The notes under the pieces: generated by a model | What the model was told of the DNA's origin: nothing | Seen by the model: the letters and a program-made list of their open reading frames with translations, nothing else | Databases searched by the model: none | Shown here: one piece after another, positions 1 to 9,975 of the stretch | Numbering within the stretch: the first letter of the stretch is position 1 | Layout: every line of letters begins with the position of its first letter | Program-made: the position numbers and the translations under genes | Assembly: GCA_002150815.3 (NCBI GenBank) | Contig: NDFF03000029.1 | Coordinates: 620,001 to 684,000 of the forward strand | Source: Grammothele lineata | Lineage: Eukaryota; Basidiomycota; Agaricomycetes; Polyporales; Polyporaceae | Reading direction: 5' to 3' | Length of the DNA: 64,000 nt

Positions 1-1
1 G

Positions 2-451
2 GCCAATACCAGCACCAGCTCGACGTCTACCTCTATGTCGTCTTCCTCGCGTTACGATGAGTGGGACGATGATCCCCTCAGCGACCCCCAGCCAGAAGAA
101 GAAGCCTACGTCCCGCTTACCCCCGCATACTTCGCACGTGTCCTCGAGGGTGCAATCCTCACGATCGTATCAGAAGCCGCATCTACATCCGCCGGCGATG
201 GCGAGCACACACCCAAGGCAGCCCGGCGCCCCCAGCCGGTATCGCTCATCGAGCGGCTCCGGGCACAAGAGCACGTACAGCCAGGACCACCCCCGGGGCC
301 GACGAAAGAGGAACTGCTGGCGTGGTTGCGGCGGAGCGATGAGCGGTGGGCGCGCGTCGGAGAGTGGACGGTCGAGGAGGCACTGCAGTACGGGAAACGG
401 TCCGGACGGCTGTGGTGCGCAAAGAAGGGTCGATGGGACGTTTGTGGATGA
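2..451 (+). CDS. 3' end of an unidentified protein gene (5' end outside window)
   Basis: The frame is open from the first bases and stops at 449-451. The first in-window ATG is at 35, but the frame continues upstream of it with Ser/Thr-rich codons, so I treat this as the 3' part of a longer gene. The visible peptide starts Ser/Asp/Glu-rich, has a Pro-rich middle and ends with a Trp-rich stretch (LLAWLRRSDERW, then RLWCAKKGRWDVCG). I do not recognise a family and assign no function. The next gene lies on the other strand and converges on it. Confidence 0.5.
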   Translation, partial: ANTSTSSTSTSMSSSSRYDEWDDDPLSDPQPEEEAYVPLTPAYFARVLEGAILTIVSEAASTSAGDGEHTPKAARRPQPVSLIERLRAQEHVQPGPPPGPTKEELLAWLRRSDERWARVGEWTVEEALQYGKRSGRLWCAKKGRWDVCG

Positions 452-741
452 GCATGCACGTCACCAGGAGCTAGTAGGGCTCTACGGTTCTGTTCGTTTG
501 TCAGGTTGCTATGCATCTAAACATCTCATAATGCTCGTTATCCCTGGATTGCAGTTGTGGAAGATCCCTTCGCAGAGGTATTGTGTCGCGACTTGCAACG
601 GTGTAGGACTCGTCGCAAACGTGCACCAGACCTACAAGAACACGAAGTGGCTCCACAATATGGCAAATACCATCGCTGTGATCTCAGCAGTTCGAGTTTC
701 GTACCCGTACTGTAGCATTGGTCCACTTGAGACGAGTAGCA

Positions 742-2251
742 CTACTCCAACTTGGAATTCACACTGTCGTACTCCTCCTGAGTGAATACCCCGTACAACA
801 AACCCTTGTTCCACATCCGGCCAGTGTGTTCTTTGAAGAAACTCTCCACATCGCCCTTCAACTTCTCCGGATCGACCTCGGGGAATGCGTCGAGCTCAAG
901 AAGGACGTAACAGACCGTCTGAAGAGACGGTAATCGAGTGAAACACCTGTCAAGATCCTCCCAGACCGTCGTCTGATACAGTTCAGGATGGAGGAACGTC
1001 TCGAGTGCCGCTCCTGCGCCAGACACCTCGAAAACGAGATGTCGAAGTACCGAGAGCTTGACCGCGTCAGACAGCATACTATTATACAGCTGGATGCTGT
1101 TGCGCGCGTCTGATGCGTAGTCACTTCGAGTAGACTGATATTCTGAGTCGTCTAAATCGTCGCAGATGATGTCCATCTGAAGCGTCTTGAGAGCGGGGAG
1201 GTGAGGAAATCTCAAGACTTGTTCGTCAAACTCGTCTGTGGAGGGTGGAGGTTAGTCGTGCAATCCTGGCGATGGGGCACGCTTCAAATGTTGAGGGATG
1301 GAGGGCCGATGTATATCTACACTCGTACTCACATGGATATATGGTGGCTACGTGAAACAGCTCAAGCTTTAGCTCCACAAGATGGTTCGCCACCTGGGGT
1401 AGAAATTTGAAGAAACTTTCTGCGACATGCGATCCCGTGGTGTTGAAGTGTATCTTGGTGAGAGCACCGTTGAGGGAACCCGAATCCTGGAGAAACGCGT
1501 AGAGCCCAGGAGTAGGAACTTCCCATTCTTCAAATATTAAGGAATGGACCTGAGGCAACTGTGCTCGTTGGGTTATTAAGGTAGAGTTGCCGACGTAAGA
1601 CCTATCGCTCAAATGACGAGTGGAAAAGATACGAAAGGATTCGATGTCGGAAAAGATGGAGAGGATGTCATGGATGAGAACGGCATTACGAGCTGAAGAG
1701 CTACAAGTATTGATGGTAAGGGACTGGATTGAAGGGGGAACCTCGCTACGTTGGACTCCGAGAAGAACTTCCTTGTCTTTGAAGCTTCCACCCAATCGAA
1801 CCTCTTGTAAACGAAGGCTGCGAAGGTTCGGAAGCAGGGTTAACAGCGCCTGGAGTAGAAGAAGAGGAAGCGGTGGATGGTATTTCAACCGCAGAGGATT
1901 GAGGTCGTCTCCTTCAGGGTCCAGTAAATCAATGCTCTCGGGAACGTCGCCCGACATTTCAAGAGTGCGAATATGCTGCCCAATGTTTGAGACCTTCTGG
2001 CTAAATTGAAGAATGCGGAGGAAGGAAGTGAACCCGTATTCCTTTTCGCCCTCGGGGACCAACAGGATCGCCACGGTCGATACAACAAGCTGGAGCCTCC
2101 AAAAGAGACGAGAGCGGCTGGGCGAGAGCCATGATCTCGTTACGAGAGCGCAGGAAAGTAGAGAATCGTCGCCTATGAGTTCATCGAGAACCATGAGCTG
2201 GAGCTCAGCCGGGATTCTGGGCACCATGTACGGCAATCGTTCGTCCCACAT
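742..2251 (-). CDS. F-box / leucine-rich-repeat-like protein
   Basis: Two exons: 2251-1333 and 1235-742, joined across a 97-base GTGAGT..CAG intron in phase; about 470 residues. The N-terminus (MVPRIPAELQLMVLDELIG, then CALVTRSWLSPSRSRLF) is the degenerate F-box typical of Agaricomycete F-box proteins: Pro-x-Glu-Leu start, a Leu/Ile helix and the C-LV-R-W motif. The rest is Leu-rich with LRR-like pieces such as LRSLRLQEVRL. F-box proteins are substrate adaptors of SCF ubiquitin ligases; the target here is unknown. A second Met eight residues in (2227) aligns better with family starts and may be the true start. A similar gene follows on the same strand, suggesting local duplication. The family is clear; function beyond it is inference. 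Confidence 0.8.
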
Positions 2252-2955
2252 TGTGGACTTCGGTCCTAGTGTATCGAATCGATACGTACTGTATATGTTG
2301 CCACGCTTCGACCATAAAGTTTAATTCGAGAACTGTGTCATGGAAACCTCAAATGGTCACCTACAATGTGCGCGGACGAACGTTCAACTTTCGAGTGATG
2401 TCAGTGGACAAGTTGAGCTTGGTATGTCCCTAGTACGTAGCCAAATCCTGACAAGTTCAAGTTGCGCACAGAAAAGAAGAGAGAGCTGAGAGGGCTTCGG
2501 CGCTAAACGAGCCGAGGCTCCTTTGCCACGCTCTCTATCAGTGGACGCCGGAGTCCCGAGTCTGCGTTTCCCTGCTCCCGCCATATTCTAAATGTGACCG
2601 CTGAATCTTCCCCCCCCCCCAACTAAATCAATGCGGAGTACTATACCAGTGCCCTCCCACTACGTGTTTACCAACGGTACCCGCAATTCTCCCGCCGGAG
2701 CCGGGCACACATCGTGATATCTACCCTTCGAACCATCGCTCCTACAAGCTCTGCTATTTCTTCCGCTCTCTTCTACAAACTTGAAGCGTTAGATGATGTC
2801 TGCCAGAGACCTCTTTTCCGCTGCGTGAAGATTTTGGATACAGGACTGGATTCTGGGCTCTGGCAATGTACGGCTTCTGTCCTGGGTTCTCGTCCTTCCA
2901 CTAAGGTCTCCCCAGAATTGCATGATTCGCTCGAAAGATGAAACTCAGGCATACT
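2252..2955. other. Intergenic region between the two F-box genes
   Basis: No coding signal I can support. It contains a run of 11 C residues at 2610-2620. It should hold the promoter of the first F-box gene and the 3' untranslated region of the second. Confidence 0.5.
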
Positions 2956-4292
2956 CTAGTGTACGTCTACCAGGATCGTTCCTCTCGAGTGGAGACTTAG
3001 AAGTTTTTCCCTTAGTGCCCCAAGCACTTCCGATGACGAAATCGAAGACCGTGCTGGTCGCGACGTGCGGGACAATCCAACCATCCGAGCGAAACCGCGC
3101 CGCACGACAAAATGAAGTGTATCTAGTTTCTTGAATGTGTCCATCTGTAGGGTAACGTCGAGGAGGTCGACACGTCCTACATCGACCGAGTACTGGGTTG
3201 CTCCCAACTGTGTTGTCCTCTTACGAGCGGTGATTTCAATGCGCATGTCGATCGAGAGCGTACGGATCTCGGATCGCAATGTCTCAAGGAGTTGCCGTAT
3301 GGCATCCCACAAGGATAGTGTCAGTCCGGCGCGATCCCTTAGCACGATGTAGAAGCACTTAAGGCTCGTGAAATGTGATAGCGAAGCGTCTTGCGCAACC
3401 AATCAGCGGTCAATCGCAACAAATTCCGGATTCGAAAACTACTCACCATCAGGAACGGATGCATGCTCTGGGGCGAGCAGCTCGAGGTGTGTGACCGCCG
3501 CTCCGACGCGCTCACCGAATTCACCTTCTCCAAGCTGCATGCGAGAGATCTCCCAGTGGAGGACGACTCGGGCCGCCATCGTGGACAGCCAAAGGAAGAA
3601 CATGTCTGAGAGCGCGTTGTCCGAGTCGTTGACCGCGGTGGGCCGACCAGGGCCCACGCACAGACCCGAAAGCGCGAGAATGGGGTGGCGCGCCCGGCCG
3701 TTGCGAGAGTTTGACTCGACTCGAGCAGAGCGCGCATCTGGAGCTCCGCGTGCGGTCCCGCGGCAGGCGCGCAGTTCACGTCCCACAACGTGAGTTCGTC
3801 GAGCGTGCGCGCCGCCGTGAGCATCTTGCGTAGCTCGAACCACGAGCGGAAGCGGCAGTGGCAGAGGGTCAGGGTATGGAGGGCGGAGAAGGCAGAGAGC
3901 GCAGCGAGCGTGCTGTGGTGCAATTGCCGCCTATTCGAACGATCGGCCCAAGTGAAGCCTTGTAAGCGAAGGTGCTGTAGATTGGACGCACGCCCGGCGA
4001 GTTCGAGGAGGGGAAGTCCGCGGTAAAGCTTTGAATGGCGTTTATGCGCGGCGTCGACGGCGAGCGTCAGGACGCGAACTGACGATAGGCAAGGCCGTAG
4101 GTTCTCCGCTTGCAGGATATGTGTGGCGAAGAGTTCATATTGACGATCCGACGTGATTGTTATGCTCCTGAGGAGCTTGGATCGACTGGCAGGAATCCAA
4201 TCACGGCAGACGAGCGCACAATAGCTCAGCGTTCGCGGGTCGTCGACGAACCCGATAACCATGTCGGCCAGTTCCCCAGGTAGGCTTGGCAT
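2956..4292 (-). CDS. F-box / leucine-rich-repeat-like protein, second copy
   Basis: Three exons: 4292-3662, 3605-3447 and 3389-2956 (407 residues). The start MPSLPGELADMVIGF followed by CALVCRDWIPASRSKLL is a clear F-box. Leu-rich segments follow (LQHLRLQGFTW, LHTLTLCHCRF, LDELTLWDVNC). Exon 1 and exon 2 lie in different frames, joined by a 56-base intron (GTGCGT at 3661 to CTCAG at 3606). The second intron (57 bases, GTGAGT..AAG) is more obvious. Phases agree at both junctions. The predicted role is an SCF ubiquitin-ligase adaptor; the substrate is unknown. Sequence is diverged from the first copy, sharing mainly the F-box layout. The first intron is less certain than the second, and a frameshift would be the alternative. 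Confidence 0.75.
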
Positions 4293-5045
4293 GACCTACA
4301 GCATAACCATAATTGAGGATACGCCAGATCTGGAATCGAAGATGCACCCACGGGCGAAGATTGTGTCGATACGATCCTGAAAGCGCTGGAAGGAACAGCT
4401 GTTGTAAGCCCACGATTATTTCAGAGCCAGGAGACCGACGTCTGTGATACACTATTAACGAGCTCAGAAGGGGAGTGCTTCACGGATAAGTTCAAGAGGT
4501 GCGATACTGGTGTTGGTGGTTTCCGAGGAGACTAGCGAGCTTTGGATCTCGCAGTAGGGGGCGCTAGTGCGGCGTCGCAGTGCTCTTTACGAGTATAGAC
4601 GAGGTCATGCACCTCGAGCAGTACCATCCGGCGATAACCCGTTGATTATTTGTTTCGAGAGCACATACATTGAGGAGAGCGAGACAAGCCGTCGAAAGCA
4701 AGCGAACGTATGAGATGAGAAGAGACAAGAGCATTCGAGAGGGAGTGGGGTGATAACAGAGACGACAAGAAGAGTACATTGCCTGATGGTACAAAGAGAG
4801 GATCGGCGCAGGGCACACATGGGATCGACAAGGAAAGGGAAGACAAGCATATGGATGATGTTGGGGAAGGGGGACCTACCAATTGTTGGCAGAGTAGAGA
4901 CAACGGAAAGATCTCGTATCGCTATAGGCCCTCGAGGACGGGATGGAGAGGGCTGCGTCGACGCTAGTGAAGGCGCCTTGCTCGTCGCACCTACACGACT
5001 GATGGTTAACGCATGGTGTAGCCTCGAAGCGCGTAGACGCACTAT
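4293..5045. other. Intergenic region
   Basis: I see no supported gene. Open frames here are short, overlap on both strands and lack splice-consistent extension. It includes the promoter of the second F-box gene and the 3' flank of the coiled-coil gene. Confidence 0.45.
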
Positions 5046-5922
5046 CTACTGCCCAGTTGGTTGTTCCCCGCTCTTCTTCCTGGAGATAGATCGTACCATG
5101 TTGGTCAGCGACCTTCGCCGCGGGGGAGCGCGAGTCGGACTCGTGGGGGAGCTTGGAGAGGCCACGGGGGAGCTAGCGGCGGAACCTGCGCCCACGAAGG
5201 CCTCCTGCACGGAAGGATCAATGTGCAGAGGAGTGACGGTGGTTGAAGGATGGGGTCGGGTGGATTGGCTGGGGTTAGCCAGGAGAGTCTCGATGAGGTG
5301 GTCGAGGCTTTTTTGCATGCCCTGCAAATGCTTCTGAACGTCGGACACCTGGGTCTGCATGGTTTTCATTTGTGTTTGCAAGCTATTGACCTTGTCGTCA
5401 AGACTTTGGACGGTGTTCTCTAGACCGTCGATCCGCTTGGATAGTCTCTCTTCAACGCCGTCAATCTTTGTGTTGAGCCTTTCCTCGACCGCGTCGATCT
5501 TCTCGTCCAGACGATCGATCTTCTCGTCCAGATGATCGAACGCCACCCGCCATGCCTTTTCAGACCGCATAGCAGCGCTTTCAACGCGTTCGACGTTCTC
5601 CCTGATGTGTTCTGGAGTATCATACGCGATGTCGAGGCCGAAAGAGCTCCCTACAGGGCACAAGCGCCAGCGTCAGACTGATAGCGATCCGATGTATACA
5701 CGCACGCGATGCGTGAAAGCATCACTCACGCGCGGGGTTCTGCTCGGAGAACGTGACTTTCCGCGGTTGCATGGCGCTGGCAGACATAGCGAACTGGATG
5801 GAGACGCGGGCGTTGGGTGTAGAGAAAACAAGCGGAGGGAGCTGGCGGAGGACGACTGGCTGAGGCCTCCTGCGGCCTGCTTTCCCGCTTTTATCTGCGG
5901 GGGCTTGTGGGCTGGGTGCCAT
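5046..5922 (-). CDS. Coiled-coil protein with tandem heptads, unknown function
   Basis: Two exons: 5922-5730 and 5650-5046, joined by a 79-base GTGAGT..TGTAG intron (265 residues). Residues about 80-185 are a continuous coiled coil built on heptads such as HLDEKIDRLDEKID and VEERLNTKIDGVEERL, then LENTVQSLDDKVNSL. The N-terminal 60 residues are basic and Pro-rich. The C-terminus is Ser/Pro/Thr-rich and ends in a basic segment (PPRRRSLTNMVRSISRKK). No transmembrane segment or signal peptide is evident. Such a layout fits a cytoplasmic scaffold or oligomerisation protein; no specific family is recognised. The near-identical repeats imply heptad-unit duplication at the DNA level. Confidence 0.75.
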
Positions 5923-6912
5923 ACTGGACCGATAAAAGAGGGACGGGTAGACGAAAGGAGCGACAGTGACTCAGAGGGCGATCGAGAATGGGAGGAGGAA
6001 ACGTAGGCCAACACGCGCGGCGGAGAGCTCGAAAGGGATTCGGGAGCCTCGAGGCGGTCTCTGGTCGTCTTCGTCGGCGCCCCGAGGCGACAATCCCAAC
6101 TCCGCCCCGGTTCGCACGCGCTACACCGGGACTTGTGTCCTTGTTCTCATCCGTTCTAGACCTCAAAGGGCAGGTTGTCGCTCAACACGTTGCTGAAAAC
6201 ACTTCTCACCTGCCCAGAAAGTGTAAATGGCAACACCGAGTGTGCCTTGTAGTGACATCATTTCTCACTGCAGCAGCCCGCAGCGCAATTCGAAGTACCG
6301 ATTTGTGAGGCGGCGGAGATCATTGCAACGAAATAGTCAATTTTGATTCCACGATGGGTACTAGCGAAAGCCCATCGCGACGAATCGATGCTCAGGCCTA
6401 TCGAGGCGTATCTTAGAGCGCGGCGAAGTCATCGTGTTGGGTTGGTGTTGGGACGCGTGCATACACAGGTCAGAATGCATGGGGCTACCGACAAGCACAC
6501 CCTACCCACGCTCTACGTGGCGATGATGGGTTTGAGGCTTCTGAGCACCGGCAAGGTCATCACTCTACGATCGAGACCTTCATCTCTCACCGCCCCAGTT
6601 CCACTGTGGCACGAGTAAACACCATCTCGAAGCTCTAAGATGCCTCGAGCCTCCACATTTTGCCATGAACCGTGCTGGTGACGAGAGCGTTGCTGCCCCT
6701 CGCCCCTAATTTCGCCACACATATCAGACCGTCAGATGCGGGACAGGAAGGGCCCTGTTCGGGGCCGTACGGGTGGCGAACACGCGGATTCACCAGATAT
6801 CTTCTCGAATCCGGCGAAAGTGAACTGAGAATGGACGGCGGAAGTCTCCTGGATCTTCGCGGCACAGGTACTCCTTGGCGCAGACATCCTGTAAGAGAGA
6901 CCTTTGTCGACA
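5923..6912. other. Intergenic region
   Basis: Nothing recognisable. The stretch between the esterase 3' end and the coiled-coil gene start has only short overlapping open frames with no family motif. Confidence 0.45.
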
Positions 6913-8110
6913 TCACCGACCAATCTTGTCCAGCACCACCTTCGCAATCCACGAATGCGCATGCGTCGTCGGGCTGTAAGAACCACCAGTTAGCCCAATC
7001 CACGGCCCCCACATTCAACAGCGGTGAAACCGCCACTCACTGATACTCGTCCCAGAACACCATCTCGTCCGGGTCGTCGCACAGCGTCACCGCCGGCGTC
7101 TCCTCATACACACCCGTCAAGCAACTCCCGTACGCTCCGAGCGGCGCGAATCCATACGCCCCCGGATCGCCATAGTACTCAAAGTCGTCAAAGAGCGGCG
7201 CGGTGTCCACGAACAGGAGCCTCCCGTCGCCCTTCCCCTGGCCACTTGTACCATCCCGCGCCGCGCCGCGCCAGAGCGCGCTCAGCTCGGCCCCGAACGC
7301 GTGGTAGACGCGCTTCTCCGCGTCGGGCGTGTAGAAGTCGACGGGGAGCTGCGCGAGATCTGGGTACCCGAGGACGAGCACGTCCGCGTGCGGGTACGCG
7401 TGCCCGAGTTGCGCGCGGAGCCCGGCGAGTACGGAGAAGGATTGGGAGGCGGTAAGGTTGGGGTTGAAGAGGACGTCGTTGACGCCGCCGAGGAGGACGA
7501 AGAGGGGCGCGGCGAGGGAGATGTTGGAGGAGGAGGAAGAGGAGCTGAGGAAGGAGGAGACTTGGTCGGCGACTGAGGGAACGGGGATTGTGGAGTCTGG
7601 TCCGGTGAAACCTTGGACGAGCGCGTTGGAAGAAGTGGCTGAGAAGAGAGGAGTAGCTGTCAGTACTGAGGCGGCAAAGCTGGATAAGGAAGAGCTGCGA
7701 ATTTACCTCCGCCGACGGCGTAGTCCACGAGTGGGATGGAGAGGTTGCCGGCGACGTACTCTACCCAGACGCGGCCGTTGGAGAAACGACCATTGTCACT
7801 ACACGAGCGGTAAGTGTGATGTGAGTAGATGTACATACATGTACATTGCGAAAGCGGACTCACTAGTTGGGATTCGCGGGCCAAGTGTGATTGGATATTG
7901 TCCATGCACCGCTACCTGCATACAAGGGAATGAGGTCAACGGAAGGCGGTTTCATCCAAAACATCAGAACGTACCATTGTCAGTAAATGAGTCTCCAAAC
8001 GCGACGACTGCGCTATAGGGCGCGTTGCCGGTCGTTCGGCCCTGGAGAGGTCGGCACTGACATTGGGCTACAAGAGCTCCTACACCGATGAACCACCAGC
8101 TCGCGAGCAT
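6913..8110 (-). CDS. Secreted GDSL acetylesterase, carbohydrate esterase family 16
   Basis: Five exons: 8110-7975, 7915-7864, 7798-7707, 7638-7041, 6973-6913 (312 residues), all junctions in phase. A hydrophobic N-terminus (MLASWWFIGVGALVAQ) is a likely signal peptide. SGNH/GDSL hallmarks follow: block I FGDSFTDNG with nucleophile Ser41, YAVGGATSSNALVQG, block III GGVND, and the C-terminal DEYHPT carrying catalytic Asp290 and His293. This order and length match CE16 acetylesterases, which remove acetyl groups from hemicellulose oligosaccharides outside the cell. A TATAAG box lies about 70 bases upstream of the ATG. A run of Ser residues sits between GGATSS and GGVND. Confident as CE16-like; the exact substrate is inferred. 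Confidence 0.92.
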
Positions 8111-9031
8111 CCTTGAAGCTCGGGGATGAAAGCTGAAGGGCCTGGCGATGAAATACTCAGGAGCGATGGTATCACTCTTATATACGTATGTCTGCGGAAG
8201 TCTAAATCGGTAAAATGCTGGGGATGTCAGCCGCATGGCATGAAACCATTTGAGCCGGCCAATGGGTATGCGTTGGGGGACCTGCTTGAGCCCAGTGCCG
8301 GCAACCTATGCTGTCATTGAGCGTGCCAGAATGCAAGTTGGTCACAGGGACTGACTCGCGCTTGCACTCGATGACGCGGGTGACAGATGCGATACTGGTG
8401 AAAATGAAGCAGCCCCTGATAGTAAAGACCAAGGTATAGAACTTAAGTAGTATGTCTGGGTGTCCAGAATCCCTTTTTGTAGCAATCTGCGGGAAACATA
8501 TCAAAGGAATACCAGAGCAGAACCTGGGAAGCGTGCGAATGAGATTGACGAGGACAACATGGAAGTTCACTTAAAACTCAGTGGCGAGGGCAAGCACTCG
8601 AGCGAGCCTGGCCAGCGGCCCGGTCGCCGTTGTCAGCACGATTCATAGCGCTCAAATCGTTCTGTCCCCACAGCAACTTGACGCAGTGGAAGCGTGCAGG
8701 GCTCATAACCCTGAAGTCCCTAGATCGAAACTAGGAGTTGCTATTTGTGCATGTTTTTTCCCTCTCGTACTACGATCGGTCTGCGTTGAACACCATTCAT
8801 TTCATGTAGGATCCAATTTCTACGTTACGTTGGGGACTTGGCTGCGAAGCAAAGAAGTGGAAGTTGAGTGAGCGCTATGGACAGACGCTGGGAGGACGAT
8901 CAACGCCCCCTTCTTTCCCCACGTCGGGTGAACTGGCTCTTGTAACTCCACAACATCCTCGTGAACCGCAAAGCTATGAACAACCCGAAGAGCGTGGCAA
9001 GTTCAAGACCCTCTGCTGATGGATCGTGTAC
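8111..9031. other. Divergent intergenic region
   Basis: Lies between the divergent esterase and DUF4748-like genes. Apart from the TATA box near 8180 I see no motif or coding unit. Confidence 0.45.
8177..8184 (-). promoter_or_regulatory. TATA box of the CE16 esterase gene
   Basis: Reads TATATAAG on the minus strand, about 70 bases before the predicted ATG, a plausible core-promoter distance. Confidence 0.5.
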
Positions 9032-9344
9032 ATGAGTATTTACCGTGAGGCCTATCAGTTTCTTGGGTGGGGAAGCCTGCTCGCGGCGGCTGGCGTGAGT
9101 TACTACTACGCTCGGCGGTCAATCAACGAGCGGCGGGCGATGCAGGAGGCCTTGGGCGAACGACCGTCGGAAAAGCTTGATTGTACGTCCAATGTTTGGT
9201 TCGAAGCAATGCTCTCGCTGACGGCGCGGCGTAGGGCGGGCTAAGGTCGAGCAGCAAGAGAAGTCCGGATCCTCGGCCGACGGCGCGTCCCCACCGCAGC
9301 CAAGAGCTCCTTCAGGAGGGGCGGCTGGGAAAGGCGCGTCGTGA
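9032..9344 (+). CDS. Small single-span membrane protein, DUF4748-like
   Basis: Two exons: 9032-9182 and 9235-9344, with a 52-base intron (GTACGT..GTAG); 86 residues. The start MSIYREAYQFLGWG is followed by a hydrophobic span (LLAAAGVSYYYA, about residues 15-27), then a basic/charged helix (RRSINERRAMQEA) and KLDWRAKVEQQEK. The tail is Ser/Gly/Pro-rich. This pattern of one short span, YYAKK/RR-like residues and an LDW motif resembles the small fungal DUF4748 family, possibly mitochondrial. The function is unknown. The ATG at 9032 was chosen because nothing upstream in frame is an ATG. Confidence 0.7.
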
Positions 9345-9975
9345 TGCTTGTTGCTGGAATCCAGAGGAGGATGGAGTTGCTGAGGGGTCTATGACGCGCT
9401 GGGACGTCTCTATGTATGTCGAGGGCTCTCTTCCTGTCTTGTCGCGTCTCAATGCTACTTGCTCTCGTTCAGTCGACGTTGTTTGCGCCTTGTGCGTGGG
9501 CTCAGACCGCGCCAACAGACCGGGCTTCAGATGAAGGCTACGCTGGTTGGGCTCACGTCCGGCATGTCAGCGCCGCCGCTGGAAGGCCGATCGACGTGAA
9601 GTGCTGCTTATCTGCTTCAAAAAGCCGGTAAGAAACCGGCGGGAGTGGATAGCTATAGAATTCTAGCTCGGGCCCGAAGAAGGAGGCTCATCGGGGACAC
9701 CGGCAGCAAGGCATCCCAGTGACAGGTTTTCGACGAGCGACGGCCGAAACTCTCCTCGACAGGACCCCTTCACATACAGCCACAACGCGACGGTTATGTC
9801 TCTGCCGTCTGCCGCTTTCCCCATCGCCTCTCGTTCTCTCCACCGTCCACGGTATGTTCTTGTCTTACGCGCAATGCTCAACTTTTAACCGTCATGTCTG
9901 GATTCCCAGACATCGTAATCACGTTCTCGCTCTCCGCGCAAGCCTGCGAGACCGATAACAGCGCCGTTCGCCGTG
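9345..9975. other. Intergenic region
   Basis: No supported gene; it is the 5' flank of the zinc-finger gene that starts at 9976. Confidence 0.45.
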
